Of a stretch of 64,000 nt of DNA, positions 1 through 7,772 are shown piece by piece. Where the stretch lies: contig NZ_SJSN01000008.1 of the NCBI RefSeq assembly GCF_004331675.1, forward strand, positions 186,001-250,000. The letters run 5' to 3'. Source of the DNA: Pedobacter frigidisoli (GTDB lineage: Bacteria > Bacteroidota > Bacteroidia > Sphingobacteriales > Sphingobacteriaceae). Below the pieces are notes generated by a model that saw only the letters and a list, made by a program, of their open reading frames with translations, ran no database searches and was not told where the DNA came from. Within the stretch, counting starts at the first letter, position 1. Every line of letters starts with the position of its first letter. A program made the translations under genes and the position numbers.

Positions 1-104
1 AGTGGTTTTTTTAAATAGAAATAGGTCACAATCGCTAGTATTAACACAAGCGATATCAAAATGATTAATATCCACTTTAAGGTTTTAAAAATCTTCCGTC
101 TCAT
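1..104 (-). CDS. N-terminus of a membrane-anchored protein (cut by window edge)
   Basis: The minus strand reads an ATG at 104 followed by 34 open codons to the window edge. The start is basic (MRRKIFKTLKW) and is followed by a long run of Leu, Ile and Val ending in YFYLKKP, a typical single N-terminal membrane anchor or uncleaved signal. The functional domain lies outside the window, so no function can be given. Many Bacteroidetes serine hydrolases and exported enzymes begin like this, but that is only a guess. The piece is too short for routine ORF calling. Confidence 0.6.
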   Translation of the reverse strand, partial: MRRKIFKTLKWILIILISLVLILAIVTYFYLKKP

Positions 105-204
105 GCAATTATTATGGCCTAACCACTACTTTTAAATCATTAGGCTGTAAGATAACATTTTTCGATTATCCTTTTATTTGCATGATTTAAAATTTATGCG
201 GTTT

Positions 205-303
205 GCGTTAGGGATAGTAGAGAAAAGCCCACAGTCCCCGATTCTTTATCGGGGACGAGGACTTGTAACGTATAGCCTGACCCGATTTTTCATCGGGTAA
301 CGC
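205..303 (+). repeat. structured intergenic repeat, copy A
   Basis: The segment is bounded by GCGTTA (205-210) and its complement TAACGC (298-303). It contains two perfect hairpins: GTCCCCGAT/ATCGGGGAC (234-242 with 248-256) and CCCGAT/ATCGGG (281-286 with 292-297). The blocks AAAGCCC, GAGGACTTG and ATAGC occur in the same order on the minus strand at 18678-18750, so this is a dispersed intergenic repeat family and not only a terminator. It may also end transcription of the neighbouring minus-strand gene. Confidence 0.6.
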
Positions 304-319
304 CCAAAAAATCAAAAAA

Positions 320-2395
320 CTATTCTATCCAAATCATTTGTGTGAAAGCTCCGTTTGCGGCAATATCCCAAGCCTCTACCCTTACCCATTTTTTACCTTT
401 TAAATTAGCTGGCCAGCTAAAGGTTTGTTTGCCAAATGCTGTAGTGGTATTCAAATTTATATGCTCTCTATATACTTTATTGCCATCGCCAGAAACAATT
501 TCGACGAAACTGAGTGGAAATGTCCAACTAAGCTGCATGTTAACGTTTGTTTTAGCGCCATTAATCTTCAATGTTTCGCCTGCTCCCTTTCCGTTAATAT
601 TGAAACTTGGAATAAGCACCTCGCCTGTAGAGACAAAGAATTTTCCATTTTTTATGACATCCAATACGGGTTGCCAACCATCTTTGTAATTTGGCAAGTT
701 GTCCATTTGCAAATAATTAACATTAAGGTGCGCATACATTTCATTTTGTTCAGTAACGGTAAAAATATCTGCTTCAGAAATAATATGTTTTTTTAAGCCC
801 CAATTGGCCATGTCATCCATTAAGTTAAGTACACGTTTGCTTAAGGTGGGTAAAGATAGATCGGCAGGAATAGCTTTCCAAGCTGCCCCCAAAAAGGTTT
901 CTGATTTAAAGAAATTTTCTTCTTTGTATTTATCTGGATAGCCTGTCGAAGCTTTTGTTCTGGCATGGGCAGTCCAAGCTAAACCATTTTCCTGTTCGAG
1001 TAACTTTAACATCTCGGCCTTATCTCCTACGTGGTAAACCTTACCATACTTTGGATCGTTCATTTCAAAAGGTACACCTTGCTTTTTATCCATTACCCAA
1101 TAAACTGGTTTTGGAAAAAAGGCCAACCAATGGCCACCATAAAAGTTATTTGCCTCTTCGCCTGGAAGTAACAAAAATTGTGAATTAGAGAGTCTTTCTG
1201 TTTGTTTAAATAGTGCGTTAAGTTCTTTTAGTCGAGTAGAATCGGGTCCTTTTGGATGACCTGGGCCATGAAACTCGGCAAGCTTAACAATATTTAAACC
1301 CGCGTTTTTTAATACATCCACAAATTCTGGCTTCTCTGGAACGGTTTTTCCGCTTAGTACCACATCAGAAATAAATTCATTGTGAAAGTGGCTAGCCATT
1401 GTTTTATAACCTGGCAATGGAACGTAAGAATCGTTATGTGTAAATTTTTTAACTTCGTTTAGGGCTGCCTCTGCCTTGCCAGTGCTTAACAAACAAAAGA
1501 AATTAAGCCTCTGTTTGGTTTCTGGTGGCGCATTAAACCATGGAACGTAACGTTTATCGCCTAATGGATCTTGACGAATGCCGATTCCGAAATCAGATAT
1601 TAAATTTAAATAGTTGCTTCCACTCCAAGTAAATTTGAGGTTAAAGGCTTCATCCAAAGGATAGAAATATTGGTGAGGTGCTGGGAAAAGCGCCAAACTT
1701 CCACCTTTGTTCTCACCAATTACGGTACGATATTTTACCTCAAGATTTTTGCTTTGATCAGTTTTCGCAACTTTTTCTGTTTGCATCTTACCTTTTACAT
1801 CGCTCCAAGCTACGTTTTCCCAAACATTTAATTTATTCACTAAGCCTGCATCGTACAAGATAGCGGTAGAATCTTTTTGGCTAGACATTACTGCTGCAAC
1901 ATTAAAAAGCGGACTTCCATTATAAAGTGTAATTTCTAACTCGCCTTTAAATATTGTAGATTCTAGTTCTGAGATTTTAATAACGGTTTGAGAACCATTT
2001 GTAACGATACTTGCATTTTTCTTATTAAAGTTTACCTTGTTGGTAGTGTATGGTCTTGTTGGCACACGATCAAAAAATACATCCCAGCCACCACTCGATG
2101 GACTTAAGGTTCGCTTACCAACTCTTAAGATAAAAACCGGATCTAAGTTGGAAACAATTTCCTTAAATACACCTGGTTTCCCCAATTGTAAACTTTTAAA
2201 CAATGCGTTTCGATTATCAAGATCAAGTATCAATTTACCAGAGTTTCCTTGCCCAACCGGCCAACTTACAGTTAAAATATTTTTATTGGAGGCAACAGTT
2301 GCTCCATTCTTTTTAAATTGTTTTAAACTTACAGCAGTTTGTGCATTGGCCAGACCAAAGCATAAAACTAAAATTAAAAATAGATACTTTTTCAT
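320..2395 (-). CDS. secreted PHP-like (CehA/McbA-type) metallohydrolase family protein
   Basis: 691 aa with a clear signal peptide (MKKYLFLILVLCFGLANAQ), so exported to the periplasm or cell surface. The first 300 residues look like a beta-rich domain. The second half resembles PHP-type metallohydrolases of the CehA/McbA group: a His-x-His near residue 340 (ASHFHNEF), further His and acidic residues (EFHGPGHP, LLPGEEANN, AWTAHARTK) and a C-terminal STGEVLIPSF stretch. Such proteins are metal-dependent phosphoesterases or carbamate/urea hydrolases; the substrate here is unknown. It stands alone between non-coding stretches. The family assignment is inferred from motif layout and is moderately sure; the signal peptide is certain. 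Confidence 0.6.
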   Translation of the reverse strand: MKKYLFLILVLCFGLANAQTAVSLKQFKKNGATVASNKNILTVSWPVGQGNSGKLILDLDNRNALFKSLQLGKPGVFKEIVSNLDPVFILRVGKRTLSPSSGGWDVFFDRVPTRPYTTNKVNFNKKNASIVTNGSQTVIKISELESTIFKGELEITLYNGSPLFNVAAVMSSQKDSTAILYDAGLVNKLNVWENVAWSDVKGKMQTEKVAKTDQSKNLEVKYRTVIGENKGGSLALFPAPHQYFYPLDEAFNLKFTWSGSNYLNLISDFGIGIRQDPLGDKRYVPWFNAPPETKQRLNFFCLLSTGKAEAALNEVKKFTHNDSYVPLPGYKTMASHFHNEFISDVVLSGKTVPEKPEFVDVLKNAGLNIVKLAEFHGPGHPKGPDSTRLKELNALFKQTERLSNSQFLLLPGEEANNFYGGHWLAFFPKPVYWVMDKKQGVPFEMNDPKYGKVYHVGDKAEMLKLLEQENGLAWTAHARTKASTGYPDKYKEENFFKSETFLGAAWKAIPADLSLPTLSKRVLNLMDDMANWGLKKHIISEADIFTVTEQNEMYAHLNVNYLQMDNLPNYKDGWQPVLDVIKNGKFFVSTGEVLIPSFNINGKGAGETLKINGAKTNVNMQLSWTFPLSFVEIVSGDGNKVYREHINLNTTTAFGKQTFSWPANLKGKKWVRVEAWDIAANGAFTQMIWIE

Positions 2396-2566
2396 AGGGA
2401 GATTTGAGTGTTATTTGGCTAGAAATATTCGAAAATTAATGATTATGAACAAAATACATTTAATTGAACGCCCGAATATAGCTTTTCTGTTCATTATTTA
2501 TTTTTTTTGAGATCAAAAAAAAGATTATTTACCTTGTAATATTATTGTGAATTAATCTGATAGGCT

Positions 2567-3403
2567 GTGCATCCAATACTAATTAGAAACAACGTAAAGA
2601 TCCTTGGCGAAGGTAGTCAAGTGATTATTTTTGCACATGGTTTCGGCTGTGCGCAAAGCTCATGGAAATTTATGACCGATGCTTTTTTAGAAGATTATCG
2701 GGTTATTCTTTTCGATTATGTAGGATCGGGAGAATCAGATATTACACAATATAACCATTTTAAATATTCTACATTAGATGGTTATGCATGCGATGTAGTT
2801 GAAATTATTGAGGCGCTTGATCTTATCGATGTAATATTTGTTGGGCATTCTGTTAGCAGCATGATCGGAATGATTGCAGCTTTACAGAAGCCAAAAGCAT
2901 TTAAAAAGTTGGTTTTTATTGGCCCATCACCAAGATACTTAAACGATAGAGATTACATTGGTGGTTTTGAAGCAAGTGATATAGAACTGATTTTTAGCCA
3001 AATTGCAGATGATTATGCAGACTGGGCAAAAGGAATTGCACCGGTGGTGATGGATAATGATGATAAACCAGAACTTACTAACTTTTTGCTGGAATGTTTT
3101 GAGCAAACCGAACCAAGCATAGCATTATCTTTTGCAATGGCTACCTTTAAGACAGATTGCCGCGAAAGATTGAAAGATTTAACCATTCCCAGCTTAACCC
3201 TGCAGAGCAGCGCTGATCCTATGGTTCCAACGTCGGCAGTAGAATATATTTATGCCAATACCCCAAAAAATTTCCTTGTGGTAATGGAAGCTACAGGTCA
3301 TTATCCACACATTTGTGAGCCTGACGAAACCATTCGAGAGATTAAGGAATTTATCGCAGAAAGGAAAACGTTGCGTAAAGAGGAAGATCAGCTTTCTGCC
3401 TAA
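2567..3403 (+). CDS. RsbQ/KAI2-like alpha/beta hydrolase
   Basis: 278 aa alpha/beta-fold hydrolase without signal peptide. The catalytic triad is visible: nucleophile Ser95 in GHSVS, Asp217 in SSADPMVP and His245 in TGHYPH. Length and spacing closely match RsbQ of Bacillus (a hydrolase needed for energy-stress signalling through RsbP) and plant KAI2/D14 receptors. The oxyanion-hole region FAHGFGCAQSSW also fits. The start codon is GTG at 2567. The stop overlaps the stop of the convergent response regulator by 4 bp. In Bacteroidetes this family often sits beside PAS or two-component genes, so the adjacent REC-HPt and LytTR genes make a signalling role plausible, but that is inference. Confidence 0.8.
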   Translation: MHPILIRNNVKILGEGSQVIIFAHGFGCAQSSWKFMTDAFLEDYRVILFDYVGSGESDITQYNHFKYSTLDGYACDVVEIIEALDLIDVIFVGHSVSSMIGMIAALQKPKAFKKLVFIGPSPRYLNDRDYIGGFEASDIELIFSQIADDYADWAKGIAPVVMDNDDKPELTNFLLECFEQTEPSIALSFAMATFKTDCRERLKDLTIPSLTLQSSADPMVPTSAVEYIYANTPKNFLVVMEATGHYPHICEPDETIREIKEFIAERKTLRKEEDQLSA

Positions 3404-4167
3404 TTTCCAATAGTACTTAAGAAAATCTTCGCTTCCAACTTTGCCTTTTTGCAAACTGCAGCAATGTTAACCATATGAGATGCTAGCTGTTCAAGAGAAA
3501 GTTCATTATACTCAATTTCCATAAGTTGAGCATCTAATTTTGCTTTTAAGCCCATAATATAAATAGTAGAACGTAGATGATGGGCGGAACTTTTAAGTTC
3601 AATATCATTCTGTGCTGCAAAATGTTTTTGTAAAGTTGTCAAATCCAAGTCTATCATTTCGATAAACTTTCCGGTTATTTCCTTTTCATAATCCTCATCT
3701 CCCATGCTTATTTCTTTAAGATAGCTTAGATCGATTACATCATAACTTGGCGCTTGGCCTGAGCTTAGTACTTCTTTGGGCAAAAATTGAGTAAGCACGC
3801 CCACTAGCTCTATTTTACCAATTGGCTTACCGAAACAGCCACTCATGCCAACCGCAAAGCATTTAGCCTTAACATCTTCTACATTATGCGCAGTTATCGC
3901 AACAATTGGCATTGATAGTTTTAAATCGTTCCTAATCGTTTGTGTTAATTGGTAACCGTTCATTTCGGGCAAACCAATATCCAGCAAAAGCAGCCTAAAA
4001 GAGAACTTGTTGAGCATATCGATTGCATTTAAACCATTCTCAACACACTTAAAGCTTATATCATATTCCCTTAAATAACTAGAAAGTAATTTCTGATCAA
4101 CTTTATTATCCTCGATAATTAATACATCAATAGATTTCAAATTCACAGGGCCATCTTTAGTATCCAT
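3400..4167 (-). CDS. response regulator with C-terminal HPt domain
   Basis: 255 aa in two domains. Residues 12-130 are a receiver domain: acidic pair IIEDN, phosphoacceptor Asp in LLLLDIGLPEMNG, and the conserved Thr and Lys (VAITAHN, GKPIGK). Residues 150-250 are a histidine phosphotransfer helix bundle with SAHHLRSTIYIMG carrying the phospho-His. The layout is that of a hybrid-kinase tail without the kinase, so it probably acts as a relay between an unlinked kinase and another regulator. It lies 13 bp downstream of the LytTR regulator on the same strand, so the two are very likely co-transcribed and work together. No sensor kinase is next to them. Confidence 0.85.
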   Translation of the reverse strand: MDTKDGPVNLKSIDVLIIEDNKVDQKLLSSYLREYDISFKCVENGLNAIDMLNKFSFRLLLLDIGLPEMNGYQLTQTIRNDLKLSMPIVAITAHNVEDVKAKCFAVGMSGCFGKPIGKIELVGVLTQFLPKEVLSSGQAPSYDVIDLSYLKEISMGDEDYEKEITGKFIEMIDLDLTTLQKHFAAQNDIELKSSAHHLRSTIYIMGLKAKLDAQLMEIEYNELSLEQLASHMVNIAAVCKKAKLEAKIFLSTIGN

Positions 4168-4180
4168 TTAACGATTTAAA

Positions 4181-4876
4181 TTATAAGATTTGCATCCTTT
4201 TATTCAATGCCGATTTATAGGCATCGGATACAGGTACAAAGCTTTTTTTGATGATTAATGTGCCGCCCTCAATGGTATCAATCTTCCCTACGTTAATAAT
4301 GAAAGAGCGATGCACACGGGAAAAAACATCTTGAGGAAGTTTATCCTCAACAGATTTTAGGGAGGAATGAATGGAATATATCTTATCATCAACATAGAGC
4401 TTAACATAGTCGCCCCTAGCTTCTAGATAATCGATATCAGCTAATTTAAGCCGTCTTATAACATTTGAATCCCGAATAAATATAAACTCATCCTTTTTTG
4501 AGCCAACGAATAAGTTACTGTTCTTAAAAATTTCCTTTGCTTTTATAATCGCTTTCAAGAAACGATCTGGTGTTACAGGTTTGGCAATAAAATCTACAAC
4601 ATTTAAATCGAAAGCATCTGCAGCATAATCCTTTCTTGAGCTAATGAAGATAATTAAGGGTTTTGTTTCGCCTAAGCCTTTTACTAATTCAATGCCACTT
4701 ATCCCCGGCATTTCAATATCGAGTAGTAAAAGATCAATTTTATTGTTTGCAATATTTTTATACGCTTCAGCAGCACTCTCACACTCGGCAATTAGGTTTA
4801 AAGCATCCTCAATCTTAATTAAATGTTTGAGGGTGCTTCTCGCAATTGCGTTATCATCAACTATTAAGCAATTCAT
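4181..4876 (-). CDS. LytTR-family response regulator
   Basis: 231 aa transcription factor. Residues 1-118 form a receiver domain (IVDDN, phosphoacceptor Asp in LLLLDIEMPGISG, Lys in IAKPVTP). Residues 135-231 form a LytTR DNA-binding domain (EARGDYVKLYVDDK, FSRVHRSFIINVGKID). Proteins of this class (AlgR/AgrA/LytR type) bind imperfect direct repeats upstream of target promoters after phosphorylation. It is the first gene of a two-gene minus-strand unit with the REC-HPt protein. The usual Bacteroidetes partner, a His_kinase-type membrane sensor, is absent here. Confidence 0.9.
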   Translation of the reverse strand: MNCLIVDDNAIARSTLKHLIKIEDALNLIAECESAAEAYKNIANNKIDLLLLDIEMPGISGIELVKGLGETKPLIIFISSRKDYAADAFDLNVVDFIAKPVTPDRFLKAIIKAKEIFKNSNLFVGSKKDEFIFIRDSNVIRRLKLADIDYLEARGDYVKLYVDDKIYSIHSSLKSVEDKLPQDVFSRVHRSFIINVGKIDTIEGGTLIIKKSFVPVSDAYKSALNKRMQIL

Positions 4877-5114
4877 TTTATCAGGTTAGCGTCACAAATA
4901 AAACTAAGCATAACCTGTAGGAATAACTGGAGCGAATAAAGAATGAACAAAATGAATAAATATTACTTTTGCCGAAAACCATTCAAAATTTTAACACGTA
5001 TATACGCCCGTTCGTCTAGGATTTATGCCTTTCTAACGACTGAACCTTTAATAAACAAGGCACTAATAATACTTTCGTAACAGAAAATCATTCAAAAAAA
5101 ATAAAAGAAATCTC

Positions 5115-5738
5115 ATGAACACCATTAAAACAATCTTATTAACAACATTAAGTATCCTTTCAGTTTACACTACGAACGCACAAACTTTTAAGGAACCTGT
5201 AGCATTTAAACTTAAAAATGGAATGAACATTATCATTTCAGAAAATGAACGTTCTCCAAAAGCTTACGCAAGCTTTACTTTAGATAACACTGCTTTCGAT
5301 AACAAGAAAGATGGCATAGTAGAATTACTAAATGCTGTTCTAAACGAAAGCGTTGAAAAAAATGGAACTACTTCTTTTAATGATAATAGTGGCAAACTTG
5401 CAACAACAACTGCTAATCTTGAAAAAGAACTAACTGCAATGGCTAGCTTAATTCAAAATGCTAATATTGATCAAAAAATCTTTAATAATGCAAAAGCAAA
5501 GTTAATTACAAGCTTAAAGTTGCACGATTACGATTATGATCAAACTGTAAATGAAAGTTCTATTAATGCATTAAGCTTAAATGACGTTAAAGAATTCTAC
5601 AGTCAAATTTCTCCAGAAAAAACTTACTTAACCATAGCGGGTGATGTTGAAATCAATGCTGCGAAAGCAACTGCTAAAAAAGCATTCGGTAACTGGAACA
5701 AAGCTCAAAAACAAGAAATTGCTTTAAGTGCTAAATAG
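5115..5738 (+). CDS. short M16-peptidase-like secreted protein without catalytic motif
   Basis: 207 aa with a signal peptide ending TTNAQ. The remainder resembles one half of an M16 (insulinase/pitrilysin) unit: FKLKNGMNIIISENERSPKAYASFTL matches the strand that opens an M16 domain, and SLNDVKEFYSQISPEKTYLTIAGD matches the family's C-terminal repeat. The zinc motif HxxEH is missing and the central part is much shorter than the roughly 420 aa of processing peptidases. It could be a non-catalytic partner or a shrunken relic. A strong terminator follows at once, and an AT-rich leader of about 240 bp precedes it. Confidence 0.6.
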   Translation: MNTIKTILLTTLSILSVYTTNAQTFKEPVAFKLKNGMNIIISENERSPKAYASFTLDNTAFDNKKDGIVELLNAVLNESVEKNGTTSFNDNSGKLATTTANLEKELTAMASLIQNANIDQKIFNNAKAKLITSLKLHDYDYDQTVNESSINALSLNDVKEFYSQISPEKTYLTIAGDVEINAAKATAKKAFGNWNKAQKQEIALSAK

Positions 5739-5758
5739 TCCCATTTATTTTATAATGA

Positions 5759-5791
5759 AAAGCTTCTTGATTAAATCAAGAAGCTTTTTTT
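5759..5791 (+). terminator. rho-independent terminator of the M16-like gene
   Basis: A 13-bp perfect stem (AAAGCTTCTTGAT with ATCAAGAAGCTTT, loop TAA) followed by a T-run to 5791. It lies 20 bp after the M16-like gene. Confidence 0.9.
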
Positions 5792-5877
5792 ATGCTCAAA
5801 ATGTTACAGGTTTTTTGACTTCCACACACTCAATTTTATTTATCATTCAATATCTTAGCTAGATAATTAATCCTTAG

Positions 5878-7227
5878 ATGAAAAAAATTTACGCTGCATT
5901 ATTACTGACCTCAATTGGCTTATCGGTACAAGCTCAAACGATTGTAAACCGAAATGCCGACATCGATAAAATGGTGAAAGCCGTAAATCAAGATTCATTA
6001 AAATTATATATTTCTAAAATGGTTGCATTCGGAACCAGAAATACTTTAAGTGATATAAAAAGCAAGAGCAAGGGAATCGGCGCTGCAAGAAATTGGGTGG
6101 TGAGCAAATTTGCCCAGTTCGCCAAACAAAGTGATGGCAGACTTACCACTTTTTTGGATACAACCACTTTTAAGCCTGATGGCAAACGATTAGATCAACC
6201 CACATTATTAGGAAATGCAGTTGCCATTCTAAAAGGGACTGACGAAAACGATAAACGTGTATATGTTGTGAGTGGACATTTAGATAGCCGCGTAACAGAT
6301 GTAATGAATCGTACAAGCGATGCTCCTGGTGCAAATGATGATGGAAGCGGTGTTGCAGGTGTAATAGAGGCCGCTAGGATTATGAGTCGATTTAAATTTT
6401 CTGCAACGATTATTTTTGTTGCCGTTAGTGGCGAGGAGCAATCGCTTTTGGGTTCTGGTTTTATGGCTGCGAAAGCCAAAAAAGAAAACTGGAATATAGA
6501 TGCCATGCTTAATAATGATATGATTGGGAGCAACAACAGCAGTGAAACACAAATTATAGATAATACCAGGCTTCGTGTTTTTAGCGAGGGCTTACCAAGT
6601 TACGATCTTGATAAAAACGCAAAATCCATTCGTCAGTTTGGATTAGAAAATGATGGCAAAAGCCGCCAGTTAGCCCGTTATGTTAAAGAGATTGGCGAAC
6701 GTTATGTAGATCAATTAGAAGTGAAACTAATTTATAGAAATGATCGATTCTTGCGTGGTGGCGATCATACTCCATTTGTTGAAAATGGATTTACAGCAGT
6801 AAGAATTACCGAAATGAACGAAAATTTCGAACATCAACATCAAGATTTAAGAACCGAAAAAGGTGTGCGTTTTGGCGATTTGCAAGAATTTATGGATTTT
6901 GAATACCTTCGCAAAAACACTGGTGTCAACATTGCAGTTTTAGCAAACCTAGCGAAAGCACCTGCTGCCCCAACAGAAGTAAAAATTGATGTTAAAAACT
7001 TAAGTAACTCTTCTTATTTGTATTGGAAGGTACCAATAACGGGCTCGGTAAAAGGGTACTATGTATTAATGCGAGAAACCAGTAGCCCTGTTTGGGAGAA
7101 AAAGTTTTATACAACAGCTACAGAATTAAGAATACCCTACAGTAAAGACAATTATTTATTTGCTGTTCAAAGTGTTGGTAACGAAAACAATGAGAGCCTA
7201 CCTATAGTACCTGGTATTGGACGTTAA
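5878..7227 (+). CDS. secreted M28-family metallopeptidase
   Basis: 449 aa with signal peptide MKKIYAALLLTSIGLSVQAQ. Residues about 115-330 form an M28 zinc aminopeptidase domain. The ligands are recognisable: VSGHLDSR (His), GANDDGSG (bridging Asp), SGEEQSLLGS (Glu catalytic and ligand), LNNDMIG (Asp) and GGDHTPFVENG (His). The last 90 residues look like a fibronectin-III-type domain (SSYLYWKVPITGSVKGYYVL), a common appendage of secreted Bacteroidetes peptidases. It probably trims peptides outside the cytoplasm. It stands alone, between a terminator and tspO 43 bp downstream. Confidence 0.9.
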   Translation: MKKIYAALLLTSIGLSVQAQTIVNRNADIDKMVKAVNQDSLKLYISKMVAFGTRNTLSDIKSKSKGIGAARNWVVSKFAQFAKQSDGRLTTFLDTTTFKPDGKRLDQPTLLGNAVAILKGTDENDKRVYVVSGHLDSRVTDVMNRTSDAPGANDDGSGVAGVIEAARIMSRFKFSATIIFVAVSGEEQSLLGSGFMAAKAKKENWNIDAMLNNDMIGSNNSSETQIIDNTRLRVFSEGLPSYDLDKNAKSIRQFGLENDGKSRQLARYVKEIGERYVDQLEVKLIYRNDRFLRGGDHTPFVENGFTAVRITEMNENFEHQHQDLRTEKGVRFGDLQEFMDFEYLRKNTGVNIAVLANLAKAPAAPTEVKIDVKNLSNSSYLYWKVPITGSVKGYYVLMRETSSPVWEKKFYTTATELRIPYSKDNYLFAVQSVGNENNESLPIVPGIGR

Positions 7228-7270
7228 AAAATATTTAGTTTTTTTGGTTGTTTAGCCTCAAATTAGCAGC

Positions 7271-7744
7271 ATGAAATTTAAGCCAGTATCATTTATTATA
7301 AACATAGCCCTTACACTTGGCGTTGGCGCATTAGGCGGTTGGGCAACTGCTCAATCCGTTAAAACTTGGTATCCAACGTTAAATAAGCCCTCTTTTAATC
7401 CACCAGATTGGTTATTTGCCCCTGTTTGGACCAGCCTTTACGTTTTAATCGGCATTGCTGCTTACCTCGTTTGGGTTAAGCGAGATAAGATTGAACATTT
7501 CCCAAGAACGGTTGCAATTTATTGCATTCAGCTAATCTTAAATCTAGGTTGGTCTTTTATCTTTTTTTATTTACACGAGGTAGGCTTTGCATTGGCGGAG
7601 ATTATCCTTTTGCTGATCATCATTGTAGTAAATGCACTGATGTTTTATAAAATAGACAAATGGGCAGGTTATCTCCTTATACCATACATCCTTTGGGTAA
7701 GTTTTGCATCATTTTTAACATACAGTATTTTCATTTTGAATTAA
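7271..7744 (+). CDS. tspO: TspO/MBR family membrane protein
   Basis: 157 aa, five predicted membrane helices, usual family length. Conserved features are visible: GALGGWATAQSVKTWYPTL, the WY.....PSFNPPDWLFAPVWTSLY segment, and LNLGWSFIFF. TspO binds porphyrins and sterol-like ligands and modulates tetrapyrrole or stress responses in the membrane. Start ATG at 7271, spaced 43 bp after the M28 peptidase; the patatin gene begins 28 bp downstream and may be in the same transcript. Confidence 0.92.
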   Translation: MKFKPVSFIINIALTLGVGALGGWATAQSVKTWYPTLNKPSFNPPDWLFAPVWTSLYVLIGIAAYLVWVKRDKIEHFPRTVAIYCIQLILNLGWSFIFFYLHEVGFALAEIILLLIIIVVNALMFYKIDKWAGYLLIPYILWVSFASFLTYSIFILN

Positions 7745-7772
7745 TTTTAAAAGAAAACCTTATTTTAGGAGG

